Shown: piece by piece, positions 22,244 through 33,652 of the stretch
Numbering within the stretch: position 1 is the stretch's first letter
Layout: each line of letters opens with the position of its first letter
NCBI GenBank assembly: GCA_963971535.1
Contig: OZ020587.1
Location: 162,910,491-162,974,490, forward strand
Direction: 5' to 3'
Length of the DNA: 64,000 nucleotides
From: Notolepis coatsorum
Taxonomy: Eukaryota; Chordata; Actinopteri; Aulopiformes; Paralepididae
Notes under the pieces: model-generated
Told to the model about the DNA's origin: nothing
Database searches by the model: none
What the model saw: the letters and a program-made list of their open reading frames with translations, nothing else
Translations under genes and position numbers: made by a program

Positions 22244-23597
22244 TGAGTCTCCATCAGCAGATCCCCCCCCCCCATTGCCGTGGCTTGTAGGCTGGTGTTG
22301 TTATTCACAGCCTCAAACCTCGCATAGAAGGTATTGAGTTCATTTGCTAAGGAGATTTCACTGTTCAGTTTGAGGGAGGTGCCTTTGTAATCTGTCATTG
22401 TTCTGAGGCCCTGCCACATACCTCTAGAGTCAGCCTGTTCAAACTGAAGTTCAACTTTATCCCTATAACGCCGTTTTGCCTCTATTACTGCTCTCCTGAC
22501 GTTGTATCTTGCCGTCTTGTGTTCATCCATGTTGCCTGTCACAAGCCCGGTGTTGTAGGCTGAGGTGCGCACTTTCAGAGCCTCACGGACGGATTTATCT
22601 ACCCAGGGCTTTTGATTTGGGTAGATTCTAATTGTGGTAGAGGGGATTGTTTCTTCTACCAGAGTACAGACAAAGTCAAGCACCGTTTCAGTGTATTCGT
22701 TAATATTGGCTGTGTTATCACGGAATACATTCCAGTCTATGCATTCAAGTGCAGCCTGGAGTGTCTCCTCTGACGTCACAGTCCAACGGTTAACCTCTCG
22801 CGATACTACCGGCGTTCGCTTAAGACTCTGTTTATATTTTGGCAAAAGAAAGATGGCGGCGTGATCGGACTTACCGAATGGACTAAGAGCCTGTGACTTG
22901 TACCCATTCTTAAATTGCGAGTATACATGGTCTAATATGTTCTCGCCTCTGGTGGCATAGTCATGCTGATAGAAATTTGGCAACACCTTTTTAAGACGTG
23001 CGCTGTTAAAATCGCCCAGAACCAAAATGGCAGCGTCACCGTTAGCTATCTGTAGTTTGTTTACCTCGTCGTGTAGCTTTGAAAGTGCGGCCCCAGTGTT
23101 CGCTTGTGGTGGAATGTATACTCCGATCATGATGATGGACGTTAGCTCCCTCGGGAGAAAGAAGGGTCGGCATTTGATGGTGATATACTCCAGGTCTGGG
23201 GAGCAGTGGTTAGACAATTCCTTTGCGTTGCCTATATCGCACCACTCCTTGTTTACCATGAAAGCTATGCCGCCTCCTTTCGTCTTTAGTGATTCTTCTG
23301 CCGTTCGGTCCTTGCGGAGAACGAAGAAGTGATCTGCCGGTTCTATATTGCATGGTTTGGGACGTCTGGAGACAGCCAAGTCTCTGTGAAACAGAGGACG
23401 TTGCAGTCCCGAATGTCCCTCTGGAATTGGATCCGTGCTCTGATGTCGTCCAGTTTGTTTCCTATCGATTGCACATTGGCCAACAATATGCTGGGCAATG
23501 TGGTTCTGTGTCGCTTGGATCTCAATCTGTTTCGGACGCCGGCTCTTCTACCTCGTCGTCTTCTACCTCGTCGAGAGATGGGGAGGACATGTAACAC
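22231..23597 (-). pseudogene. LINE AP-endonuclease and linker
   Basis: The first frame (23597-23343) gives LLANVQSIGNKLDD and VLCFTETWL. After a frameshift near 23340 the second frame (23379-22231) gives KGGGIAFMVNKEWC, LVLGDFNSARLKK, the ENILDHVYS stretch and FGKSDHAAIFL (catalytic SDH). It then runs through the linker YPNQKPWVDKSVREALK to the RT. This is the EEP-fold nuclease that nicks the insertion site. Confidence 0.85.
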
Positions 23598-23690
23598 ATG
23601 TCCTTCCTGGGCCGGATTTGAACCCAGGACGTTACGATTACGCTACAAGTGTATACGTGGTGCATCACCGGGGCGCCCCAGGTCAGACAA
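23598..23690 (-). mobile_element. tRNA-like SINE head fragment
   Basis: The minus strand reads ggcgccccggtgatgcacca and gtcctgggttcaaatccgg, a B-box-like element in tRNA context. There is no tail or target duplication that I can define. It directly follows the LINE 5' end. Confidence 0.5.
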
Positions 23691-24242
23691 CTCTGTGTCC
23701 AGTTACTCACAACTAAAGACACACTTCTGAACTTCACTAGTTCTGAAATGAACTACTAACCTGCATACTGTAAGGGCATTTTATCAAATATTTGGCCGAT
23801 CTGCAAACTAAATCCTTACCAATCAATTTCTTCACTAATGTGTTTGTAAATGTGTGTAGTAAGATGTATTAAAAAGTTGAAGTTAAAATCCTGTATGTTT
23901 TTTCATAACAACTGCTCAAAGTTGAGGTACCAAATACCGATTTTCGAAAAATCTAAAATGTTCCGTTTGGCCTTGGGTAACTTGTGAGGGGTCAAACTAG
24001 GGTTTTTTCATGATTCTGAGTTGATTGCAATCATTTATTTTTCACTAAAATCATTCCTTTGTGGAAAAACGGCCACGCCCACCTTTCCTGCAAGGCCCCC
24101 CCACCCCCCCACAATGCCTTTCCACTGCTAGCATAAAAATTGTTTGATCATTTTACTATTTGCCCTTTTAGGACTTATTATTGTTTAGTGGTAGTTGCTA
24201 GTTGGTTGGCATTCAGGGTGAGCCAACGACCTTCATTTGATC

Positions 24243-24271
24243 ATGGACAGCCTGCTTTTTACGCCTGATAT
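24243..24271 (+). pseudogene. Transposon gene, exon 1
   Basis: ATGGACAGCCTG... followed by GATAT|gtaagt, a consensus donor. The nine codons read MDSLLFTPD, and the next codon (Met) is completed across the intron with the exon at 24479. The start Met is chosen because the splice leads in frame into an acidic exon. Confidence 0.55.
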
Positions 24272-24478
24272 GTAAGTATTATCTACATTTTTTACTTGAA
24301 ATTTCATGTCACTACTTTGGTAATGAAATGTAACACTGTACAAGTTGTCAACTTTGCTTACTTGTTAGCTGTGTAACAGTAGGCACAATAACATGGTTAG
24401 CTAGCTAACGTTAAATACATGATGTATTACTCCATGATTAGTTGTCAACTTTGCAAAATACTGCTTCCTTAATGACAG

Positions 24479-24653
24479 GAATGGAGATGGCATCCAAGAT
24501 ACTTCTGATACTCTTTATACCATTGTGGAAGAAACTGATGAGCAGATCGATGATGAGGTTGCGGTTGACTCTGCACTTGAGGATCTATCATTTACAACAG
24601 CCAGTGGAAGTGAAACTAGCCATGACAATCGGGTGGTCATGGAGGCCATGGAG
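24479..24653 (+). pseudogene. Transposon gene, exon 2 (acidic N-terminal region)
   Basis: Acceptor atgacag|GAATGG. It reads NGDGIQDTSDTLYTIVEE, then an Asp/Glu-rich stretch to VVMEAME. The donor is GAG|gttggg (moderate), which splices in phase to the acceptor at 24726 (ctattcag|GGAAAC). Without splicing the frame ends at TGA 24690. Confidence 0.5.
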
Positions 24654-24725
24654 GTTGGGGAAACAACCAATGTATTCACTCAGTTTGTCTGAGACAATAT
24701 AGATTTAAACATTGTCTCTATTCAG

Positions 24726-25445
24726 GGAAACACTCCTTTCCATTCAATGGGTTGGATCAAAGTCACCTCTCCGGCACCATCTTTGCCAGATCCCCAGATG
24801 ACAACAGCTGTCCACAGAGTGAGGTTGAAGGCACTTGACAACGCTAAGATCCTGAGAGGAGCTGAAGTGAAGATTCTTCCATTCACCAACAGAACAAGGA
24901 CAGGGATAAACACCATCACATTTCTTCCCATTACTGAGCCATATTCCTCACTCTGGGCGATACACTCTGGGCAGCAGGGTGGGTGATCAAAGCCCAGGAT
25001 CCTGAGTTCCCACACTCCAACTGGAATGGCTGGATGAAGAGTATCCATGCAGATGATGTCAAGCAGCGCACACAGATCGACTTCCTCCCAATCATTGATG
25101 GTGACCCTAATGACCTCAACACCATCTTCACCACTCTCAAAGAGTGCACGCGGCTCTCTGCAGACAGAGTCACTACAGTGACATTCGATCTTCCGATCTG
25201 GCTGAAGGCTGTGGACAGTTGTTAGCAGGATGCCGGACATTTTTGTGGCTGCAGGGCATCATCAATATACCAAGGGTGCACGACTGTACTGTCAACTCAT
25301 GAAGCAACTCTAAACTTTGCCTGCTTACAAGGAGACATTCGAAAGTTTCACTGCCCATGGAAACCACGTCGTCTGTTACTCCAGCCATGATTGGAGTATG
25401 AGCTGACTCCCTTCCCATTGTCCCTCTTCAGCAATAAAGATCAGA
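24726..25445 (+). pseudogene. Transposon gene, central region (decayed)
   Basis: The frame from 24726 gives MGWIKVTSPAPSLPDP, AEVKILPFTNRTRTG and ITEPYSSLWAIHSG. A one-base shift leads to IDFLPIIDGDPNDLNTIF and VTTVTFDLPIWLKAVDS. A further shift and stop near 25225 precede PDIFVAAGHHQYTKGARLY. In my recollection such segments (a PNDLSTI...TFD-PLF/LKA block) occur in large uncharacterised fish and invertebrate proteins with a C-terminal CXC domain. The long minus-strand ORF over the same bases is a shadow. Confidence 0.5.
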
Positions 25446-26204
25446 AAATGAACACGGCAGGATTTTCCAAGACTAGCCTGAAGGAGTTAACTGATCCACT
25501 TGACCTCACTAACCAATCCTGCTCCACTCTTGTAGTTGATGGCGGATGGCTTCTCTACATGGTAAAGTGGGAACAAGGTCAGACTTGGCAGGAGATTGCC
25601 AACAGTTACTTGAGCTACGTACAGCAGGCCGCCGCTCTCAGAAGATCATTGTTGTCTTTGATGGCTACAGCCGATCACCAAAAGATCATGACCACATCTG
25701 TGACCGAGTCCAGGGTTTGTGCCTACATGTCTCCATTTTCATTTTCCAGATTTTTCCAGATTGTGAAAGTACAGAATGTAAGCTTTCAAATGATGTGTCA
25801 TACTTTGAAATATGAGAATGTTTTGAATATCATATATTCATTTAAATCTTGTAACTCAGTCTGTTGTCTAAAACACTCAAGGGGAGAAAACGCCTCTCAA
25901 AGATGTTCACACTTCAGCTAGTTTGGGGGGGGGGGTGCGTGGACAACTACCCTCACCTGAATGCGTCCATCGTTAACGTTAATGACTCTCTCTGTGTGAA
26001 TGCCTTTACCTGGCTCAGTGAATCTGAATCCCAACACGCAGCTCTATTCAGATGCAAAAATAAACCCAGCCCCCACCTCTCCTCTATGGAGAGCACAAAA
26101 TGTGTTTCAAAACGGCCTTTTTTAAACACAGAATTCTTACAATTAGAGTTATTATATCTGTTCGCTGTTGTACTAAATATGTTCTACAACTCTCGAACTG
26201 TAGT

Positions 26205-26239
<35 letters not shown>

Positions 26240-26515
26240 ATTGTGTCTATCTGTCATTTCACCCTGGCGACTTGTAGGCATCATCACCAGACTGGGTCAC
26301 GCTGAAAAGTCATGCTGTGATCTCCAGATTCGACCGGATATGATACACTGGACACCAAGAGCAAAGTTCCTAGACAACACCAATAACAAGAGTGAGCTAA
26401 TCCACCTCCTCTCTTCAACATTCAACATAACATCACAGTGGAGCAGTGTGACAATGATGCTGACACTTCGATTGTGAGAGAGGCATTGGCCACTGCTACA
26501 GATGACTCTGTTGAG
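25446..26515 (+). pseudogene. Transposon gene, N-terminal half of PIN/XPG-like domain
   Basis: TLVVDGGWLLYMVKWEQG (first acidic strand, near 25530) is followed by a frameshift near 25630 to KIIVVFDGYSRSPKDHDH, and later MIHWTPRAKFLDNTNNKSEL (26339-26400) and CDNDADTSIVREALA. The pattern VDGG ... VFDGY ... K-HDH ... DAD resembles PIN/XPG-type metal-binding nuclease folds. An A-run at 26199-26237 and unrelated bases at 25830-26270 (possibly an intron) separate the parts. The last exon ends GAG|gttagt at 26515. Confidence 0.45.
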
Positions 26516-26667
26516 GTTAGTAGCATTTGTGTAGGTAGCCTATTTAATTTTTATAAACTGCAATTACTTTGGAAACAAAAGTATTCACTCTCGAGTATTC
26601 AAACTTGAATAGTTTTATCTGGTATTGTATAGTGCAACACGCTTTGCATATCTTGTTCTATTTTCAG

Positions 26668-26888
26668 GTGCGGGCAGAAGATGCAGATGTGCTGGTGATG
26701 CTAGTACACCATATTCCAAGCACCAACCATCCACTCTTCTTCACAACATCAAAGGGCTCCTATGTCAAAATGATCCGTGAAGCTCTCTCTGAAAGAAAGA
26801 GATGCTACCTGCTCTTTTGTCACACCTTCACTGGTTGTGATACGGTTTCTGCAATAGCTGGCCATGGGAAAACAACCTTATTTGACAG
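26668..26888 (+). pseudogene. Transposon gene, exon with PIN/XPG-like C-terminal half
   Basis: Clean exon: acceptor ctattttcag|GTGCGG, donor GACAG|gtaata. It reads VRAEDADVLVMLVHHIP and LFCHTFTGCDTVSAIAGHGK. The D-A-D-V-L-V strand and the GCD...IAGHGKTT helix-hairpin resemble the acidic strand and H3TH region of FEN/XPG nucleases. This is inference from motif shape. Confidence 0.5.
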
Positions 26889-26966
26889 GTAATAATAATA
26901 ATAATGTATTTTTTTTCTATTTCACTTTATATTTTAAACAAATCTCAAAGTCCATTTCTTTTGCAG

Positions 26967-27488
26967 GTTCTGTGCAGGGAACATTGATGAACACATGGAC
27001 ATCTTCATTGACACACAAGCTACTAAGGATGCAGTGATACAGACTGGTACTACCATCTCCATGCACCAGGTACTGATTTGGGTGAAATTCGACACAACAT
27101 GTTCTCACGGAAGGCAGCGGCAGGGCTGAACAAACCAGAAACTCTACCTCCAACAGAGGGTGCAGCTGCACAGCATTCTCTCCGTGCCTATCGCCAAACC
27201 CAGGACTGGATCCTTCTGCAGAGTATGTCTCTGAACCCCAGTGACTATGGATGGACATTAGGTGTACATGGCTATGAGCCAGTCCCAACACTAGACCCCA
27301 TGGCTCCTGAGGAGCTACTGCAGTTCACAAGCTGCAACTGTAACGGAGATTGCAGCAACCGGCGGTGCAGCTGCAAGAGGAATGGCGTTAAGTGCATCTC
27401 AGCATGTGGAGTCTGTAAAGGAATTTCATGCAATAATTGTGGTCATGATGGTGGTGAGTCTGGAGAAGACTCAGAAATTGACTCCTGA
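26967..27488 (+). pseudogene. Transposon gene, last exon with CXC domain
   Basis: Acceptor tttgcag|GTTCTGT joins in phase with 26888. It reads FCAGNIDEHMDIFIDTQATK, then after a shift near 27070 MFSRKAAAG, TLPPTEGAAAQHSLRAYRQT, and a cysteine-rich C-terminus (27333-27440) CNCNGDCSNRRCSCKRNGVK followed by more Cys pairs. That Cys spacing fits a tesmin/TSO1-type CXC zinc-binding motif. It ends GEDSEIDS at 27488. Confidence 0.6.
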
Positions 27489-27507
27489 AGTGATCAGCAC
27501 TTGTAAC

Positions 27508-27861
27508 TAGGGATGCTCGATATTGGCTTTTTTACCGATACCGATATACCGATATTGTCCAACTCTTAATTTCCGATACCAACCGATATCAACCGATGCA
27601 GATATATGCAGGGTTTCCCCCCCAAAAAACAGAATAACTTCAGGTAATTAACATTACATATCTCTTGTTGTGGAATTAACACAACATTATGCATACTTTT
27701 GACAATAAATTAAGAATTTGTTCTTACTTGCTTGCCTGGGAAAAATAAAGGTTATAGAAATGTAAAAACATATATTTTTTTAAAGAATTGAAAACAGATA
27801 CCGATATTTTCCGATATCACATTTTAATGCCAATATCGGCCGATAATATCGGACATCCCTA
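27508..27861. mobile_element. Non-autonomous hAT-like element (TAGGGATG ends), copy 2
   Basis: TAGGGATG...CATCCCTA with a perfect 8-bp duplication cttgtaac at 27500-27507 and 27862-27869. It inserted just 3' of the stop codon of the transposon gene and is homologous to 15131-15412. Confidence 0.88.
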
Positions 27862-30800
27862 CTTGTAACTACTTATAACTACAAATAAAGCTACTTTCGA
27901 ATTTAAATATAAGAGTGGGCGTGGCCTTTTTTCAACCAAGGAATGATTTTAGTGAAAAATACATGATTGCAATCAACTCAGAATCATGAAAAAACCCTAG
28001 TTTGACCCCTCACAAGTTACCCAATGCCAAACAGAACATTTTAGATTTTTCGGAAATCGGTATTCGGTACCTCAACTTTGAGCAGTTGTTATGAAAAAAC
28101 ATACAGGATTTGAACTTCAACTTTTTAATACATCTTACTACACACCTTTACAAACACATTAGTGAAGAAATTGATTGGTAAGGATTTTTTTTGCAGATTT
28201 TCATATATTTCCCTTACTATAAGTAATCTACCTTGCCTACTACCTACTATGCTAATTATGTCTATACTACTAAGCACTCAAGTTCAACACTGTTTGCTCA
28301 AGTTCAGCACTGTTTGACGAACAATCTTACTGACCCTTAAGCTGCCAGAGTTGTACCCTTCCTGCCAGGGCCGGACTGGGGAAATAATTCATACCGGGAG
28401 ATATAGCGCGAAATATAGCCCCAATCAGGCCACTTTTTAAGCGGGGGGTCTGGGGGTCCCCCACCCGGAAGATTTTAGTTACAAAGACTTAATTTCCTGC
28501 ATTCTGGTGAATTTTAGTGCATGTGAATCACAAACTAATGAGCCAACAATTGCTTAGTACAATGTACTGTTCTGTATCGTTAGTGGCTTAGCTTGGCATC
28601 GCTACTGCACTATCTCGCGTACGTGCACGCGTACTGAATAAACCACAAATGTACCTCTAATACCAGTATTAGTCTGACCACACCCCTCATCAGCTTACCT
28701 TCATAAGCAGGTGTGTGGTCACCTGCTCTCCTCCTTCTCGCTTTCACCACAAGGAAGAGGTGCCTCGGTAGATCCCCACACTTGACACCATGATGGAAGA
28801 AATTGGATTAGGAACAGCTTGGGAAACAAGGATACGTTGACATCATATCTTTATTTTCTCTCTCACTATTTTCGAGAAAATACGGCGATATTGTCTTCGT
28901 ACTGGAGTGTCTAGAAGATGATGATCATTCTAAAAACCCTCCACCGGTTTTCGTATTGGGAGCACGCCGCTGCATGCTTCTCAACTGCAGTTCCTTGCTG
29001 TGTTTGTTGGGGTGAAACCTGTCAGGCCACAGCTGAACTGTCGGACATGCCGCTGTTGTGAGGAGCGGTGCGTTCCAGGTTGGGTGAGTAGTGTTTGCTG
29101 GCGGGCTCCACTTGTCTGTTAGTGCTATGGGGGCTACTTGACAAAGTTTATGGAAACCGGCCCCAGGCTAGGGTCCTTTGTTTAGCCGCCTAGGCGACAG
29201 AAGGCCTTGGTCTGGCGACCATTATAGTTTTGACTAGTGGGCCGCGACCATTGACACTGGTGATCCCTGTGTGTTCTGGACGAGTGGATTCTCTCTGTCA
29301 CCGTGTTAAGACCCCATCTTTCATATCCAAATGAGAGTATTCCTTCACGAGGGGATATGTGCATGTAATGTGCGATAGCGGCAGATTCATGTTCAAAGTC
29401 AGCTATACAGGCCAGTTGGTACTGTGCTGATTCCGCCGGACGTGGTAATGTCACCGTTGTGAAGCGGTGTTGACGTCTTGTTTTCTCTTTTCTCTTAAAA
29501 AGTGAGGAGGGGTTCAGAACGGCGGCCTGTCTGGGTGAGTGTTATGTCATTGTTTACATGTTCATGGCTTACGGTTAGCCGGTCAGTGGCCTGGCGCGGG
29601 GTAGCTTGGCTTCTCGCGCGCCGCCGGGAGCTCGCTTCTGATCGCGTGCGTCGTTGGATCGGCGTCTCGCGAGCGGAAGCAATAGCACCCGAACGGTTGG
29701 AGCAGCCGTTAGCTTGATGCTATTCTGTTGAAACGTGCTTTGATTTTAACATGTTTTACACTCTTGACCACGACGTCATCCTTGACAGGGGATGTTCGTC
29801 GACCCTGCCTGAGCCTAGACGGGGATTGCGTCGACAAAGAGGACTGTAGCGACTGGTGGAGCGGCGACGCTGCCCGGGTCGAACAACACAGGACGGCTGT
29901 GTTCTACGGTGTCTTGTGACTGCACTTCGCTGATCTGCGTTCCGGGTAGGTACGGGGTTGGCCAGACCTCATAACACGTCTTCTGGTTTTACTTGCTAAA
30001 TGTATTGTGAATAACAGTGTTTTTTCCCAAAACGTGTGTTGTTGCAATGCATTTGGGGTACGTTGCGGGTTGTGTGTGAGCTGTTTTTGTCACTGGCAGT
30101 TAGCTTCTCCGTGCAGATCGTGATGTATTGATCTGGTTGTTGTGTGAGAAACATCATGGTGTTTATGTGTACCGTGTACTCACTACTAAGGCAACTGACC
30201 TATGAAGCTATGCTTGGTGACAAGTGAGTAAAAGAATGTTCTTTCTCAGACTGTAATGACAATGAACAGTGAGTTCACACATTAACAGGTTTTCCTGTTT
30301 TAACTGGCCGTATTGAGGGTAAAATAGGAGGATTGTGTTTTTCCCCCCCGGTTCCCTGGGGACTTTATCACCTCCTATCAGACATGTTGTGCATTAATTG
30401 TGTCTTTTGTGTGGTAGGGATACGATGTGACTCTTAGCTTGATTGCTGAGGTTGTGCTAAATCTGCTGGAGAAACTTATTTCCTAAAGGGAAATTGGTTT
30501 GGTTGCTGTCATGTGTGCTTAGCAAGGCCTGTGGTCGATACTAATCAAGAATGATGTATTCTCTCATTGTGAAAAAAACGGCGTTCCTCTGTTGAGTGTT
30601 TTTGCCATTTTTTGTAGGTGATGATGGGTTGTGTGTGTCATGTGACCTACAACTGGGTTGTACTGGCCACAGAAGCACATGTGTATGTTGGACCGGGGTT
30701 CTTAGAGCCTTCTCTATTCTGTGTTTTTCCTTAGTAAAAATCAGATAGCAGGTTAGCTCATGCGCTGTGTGGAGCTGTGAAACGCTTCATAGAGCTGACT

Positions 30801-32185
30801 ATGACTGTGTCATATTCTCTTTTTGTCGTTACGTCGTATCATGGGTGTGGGGTCGTAAAGGGGTGAACTGGTAACCTTTCCTCTCCCCATTGTTCTGGCG
30901 GTCAGGGGTACACCCCCTGTCCTTCAAGGTTCCCGTCACGTGGCGGTTCGGCACGTTACGGGGGGGGGGGGGGGGGGGGGGGGGGGAGGGAGTTCCTGGT
31001 CCCACGGCCTGGTATATTGGGCGTGTGCACCGCAGGAATTCCCCCGCCATAGAGTACGTCACCGTGCGCGTCTCTGTTGGTAGGACTTCCGTGTGCTGTT
31101 CAGGTCCATGTGATGGATCTGTTTTCAGGGGGGGTGGTCAGGGCTCCTCCTCACCAAGCGCCTACTCAGGCCTTCTGTGAGTTCGGACTCCTTCTTCCAT
31201 GTGAGGAAGCCTCCATCAGAGTACAGAGCCTTCCTCCTCAGATTGTCAAAGTGAGTGGACCCTCTAGAAGGGTCCTTTTCTATTGTATGTATATTCGATT
31301 CAATTCGTTTATTGAGTGTGTATGGGTTCGGTGCCTCTTCCCCGGAGGCCCTAAAACCAGTTTTTTACATGGCTCAAGGTGCAATATATTCTTTTCAATC
31401 TGTACAGCTCGCGTGGGAAGTCTCTCTGGGGATCCCCGTCTCTTTCCTATGGGAGGGTGGTGGGATGTAAAAATGTGAACATTTTTTACCCCGGCTGTGT
31501 AGACTGGGATACATACTGTTGATGCTTCCTTCTTTCTATTCCAGAAGTGTTGGAGTTAGGGAGTGTCACACCCCTCTTGTCGTTCCCCTGGGCGCCTTGG
31601 GGATTCAATGACAGGTCTAAATAGCCTGTTCATTGATGGGGGTGTGTCCCGACGCACGTATAGTGCTAGCTCGCTGTAAACAGGCGATTGACTGGCACGC
31701 CTTGGTTGCTTGTGGTTGAAACAGCGTTTTTATAAAGCAACTGAGATGGGGGTTTTTCCTCTTCCGGCGACCACATCCCATGACCTGGGTGGGTTGTCGA
31801 CGGATTCTCGTTCATGTCTGGGGGATGATGACGGGATGGATCTGAACATATGTAGTGGGGTCTCACGCCCTTGGGGTGGGCCACCAGGCGCGGTTCGTCC
31901 GAACGTCTGGGTGGCGCCTTCTTTTCATGTTAAGATCAACACGCATATCTGCCCTTCTCCTGGAGTAGGCATGTCGGCGTGGTTAGGGCACGGGACTGGT
32001 TCTGGTCACGCTGGTCCAGATCAGTTGAACCCGTTGTCCGCCGGGGATGCAGATCTGCTGTTCTGGTACCCTGAGGGACTTGGGCTTTTTTCAGGGGGAA
32101 AAATGCCAGGTCGGTCTGGGTGTCACAGGGTTAAGCGCTATGGAGACCCTGGTTGGGTATGTTTTTACTCAGCACTGTCGTCATG

Positions 32186-32304
32186 GCTTACAGCCATGCC
32201 ATTCTGTACGCGCTCGATCTCGTCGGATCTCGGCCGCTACACAGGTTGGTCCTGGTTAGTACTTGGTTGGGAGACCGCCGGGGAATACCGGGTACGGTGT
32301 GCTT
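32186..32304 (+). rRNA. 5S rRNA-like sequence, first block in DIRS copy B
   Basis: GCTTACAGCCATGCCATTCT ... CTCGATCTCGTCGGATCTCG ... CTGGTTAGTACTTGGTTGGG, AGACCGCCGGGGAATACC, ending GTGTGCTT, 119 nt. The 3' half, including a C-box-like promoter element, is well kept. The A-box region (GCCGCTACACAGGTT) is altered. No T-run terminator directly follows. The same position in copy A (about 9200) has no 5S. Confidence 0.8.
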
Positions 32305-32885
32305 AGGGGCTGGTTCTCCATTATTTTTCGCTCCTCTCTCACGCATGGCGAAGAGGGGCCTGTGGGGGTGGTTTTTTGACCTCCTCTGGTGACCCTGTGC
32401 TTCCCGTACCGCCAGGCCCGGTCCGAAGTGATGTTTGCGACCCGTAGGCCTGGGTTAACCCTTTTTGGAAACTGAAACACTTGTACTGCGGTATAGCCGG
32501 TGTATACCCGCAGGTGTGTTTTGGAGTTTTTTCTTGAGGGGTTATAGGAACAACCACCGCATTGGGTAACACCGAGGTGGTTGATTCCCTGGTGTGTTGG
32601 AGCAGTGTCAACTCCCGGGTTCACCGTTTGAGGGTGCCCCTGCACGTTCATGACGTCTGCCAATCGTGTCAGCCTTCTCTGCCTCGACCCCTCTGGGTGG
32701 GGGTTGTTAAATGGAGGCTTGGTCATGCAACACCGCCAGCTTACGCTCCTTCCGCCGGGGCGGCTGTGTTCAGCTGTCCCCTCTGGCGCCTGTCTCGTCC
32801 GCAGTCTCCAGGCTAGGGTTAACAGCCTGTTGCCTGGTTTTTCCCCGGTGCGCTGCCTGCTTCCGTTGGTTAACCTTTTTTGTGT

Positions 32886-32903
32886 GCTTACGGCCATGCT
32901 GAC
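32886..32903 (+). rRNA. 5S rRNA 5'-end fragment
   Basis: gcttacggccatgctgac equals the first 18 bases of the 5S-like blocks and then stops. It lies 79 bases before the next block, like a failed or deleted copy. Confidence 0.45.
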
Positions 32904-32964
32904 TGCCTATTCTGCAGGGTCAGTGTGCCAGGCGGTGTACTATTGGGGGGACGGGGCCCGCTCG

Positions 32965-33068
32965 GCTTACGGCCATACCGACCTGAACACGCCCGATCTC
33001 GTCCGATCTCGGAAGCTGGGCAGGTTCTGGCCTGGTTGGTTCCGCCTGGGAATACCAGGTGCAGTAAC
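32965..33068 (+). rRNA. 5S rRNA-like sequence, second block in DIRS copy B
   Basis: GCTTACGGCCATACCGACCT ... CGCCCGATCTCGTCCGATCT ... GGAAGCTGGGCAGG, then TGGTTGGTTCCGCCTGGGAA and TACCAGGTGCAGTAA. It is about 104 nt because roughly 14 bases of the TTGGATGGGAGACC region are missing. It corresponds in position to the block at 9913 in copy A. Confidence 0.8.
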
Positions 33069-33556
33069 TGAGGGGCCTTTGTCCGAATACGCTGGCGATG
33101 TGGGGGGCGGGGCACTACGTGCCCACCTGGTGGGGTCTTGATGCTGGCATCATGGACTTCTCCGGGCCCCCATTCTAGGGAGTCCAGTCCTTTTGGTGGG
33201 TCTGGGTCTTCCTTCGTGCTCCGCTGCTACGGCCTTGCCACGGGGTTGGGTTTGCCCTTGACCCCGTGATTCTGGGGGCAGTAACGAGGTTGTTCCTCCG
33301 TTCGTTCCCGGGTGGCATGCGGGTTGTGCGTGTGTGTAGTCGTGGGGTCAAGCCACGGTCTGCTCACCCTGTGCGTTGAGTTGCTTGAGTGCCTCTTCGC
33401 ACGGTCGGGTCCGTCGCCCTCCCGTGACGTCCCTAATAGGGGGGCTACCCTCCATTAGGGGGGGTCGGGGGGGCTCGGCCCTCCCTGTTCTGATGGTTTT
33501 GGGGGGCTGTCAGCGGGGTGTATTTGTCAGCCAAGTGGCTCCGCTTGGCCTCCCTT

Positions 33557-33652
33557 GTGCAGTAGCGATGCCAAGCTAAGCCACTAACGATACAGAACGT
33601 TAGGTTATGACTATAACCAAGTTCTGTTAGTTAGGGGCGATGCTTGGCATCG
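33557..33652. repeat. Internal complementary region of DIRS copy B
   Basis: gtgcagtagcgatgccaagc ... gatacagaac is the reverse complement of the left terminus. gttaggttatgactataacc ... cttggcatcg is the reverse complement of the right terminus. The two halves meet at aacgtt. Such regions are thought to template the circular intermediate. Confidence 0.88.

Larger units (their letters stand above)
20161..23597 (-). mobile_element. Near full-length L2/CR1-like LINE, copy 2
   Basis: Reading from 23597 down: AP-endonuclease, linker, reverse transcriptase, 3' UTR, and a tail at about 20165 (tttcaagtttcaagtttctt on plus). Frameshifts near 23340 and 21900-22240 split the single ORF2. A SINE at 20230-20426 interrupts the 3' UTR. 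The element is non-LTR (Jockey superfamily; L2, CR1 or Rex1 clade not decided). About 3.2 kb without the SINE. Confidence 0.88.
23770..28217 (+). mobile_element. DNA transposon with about 310-bp terminal inverted repeats
   Basis: The left arm (23770-24082) and right arm (27905-28217) are long near-identical inverted repeats. Landmarks are the left gtaagg-gcattt end against the right ccctta end, tccttaccaatcaatttctt, catacaggat and ctaaaatcattcc. Between them lies a plus-strand intron-containing, decayed gene (24243-27488) and a younger hAT insertion (27508-27861). No target duplication is certain at the outer ends. I cannot name the superfamily. Confidence 0.8.

Noticed and set aside
24722-25240. 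172-residue minus-strand open frame
   Set aside because: The plus strand over the same bases has family-like words and splice sites of the transposon gene; the minus frame is a shadow.
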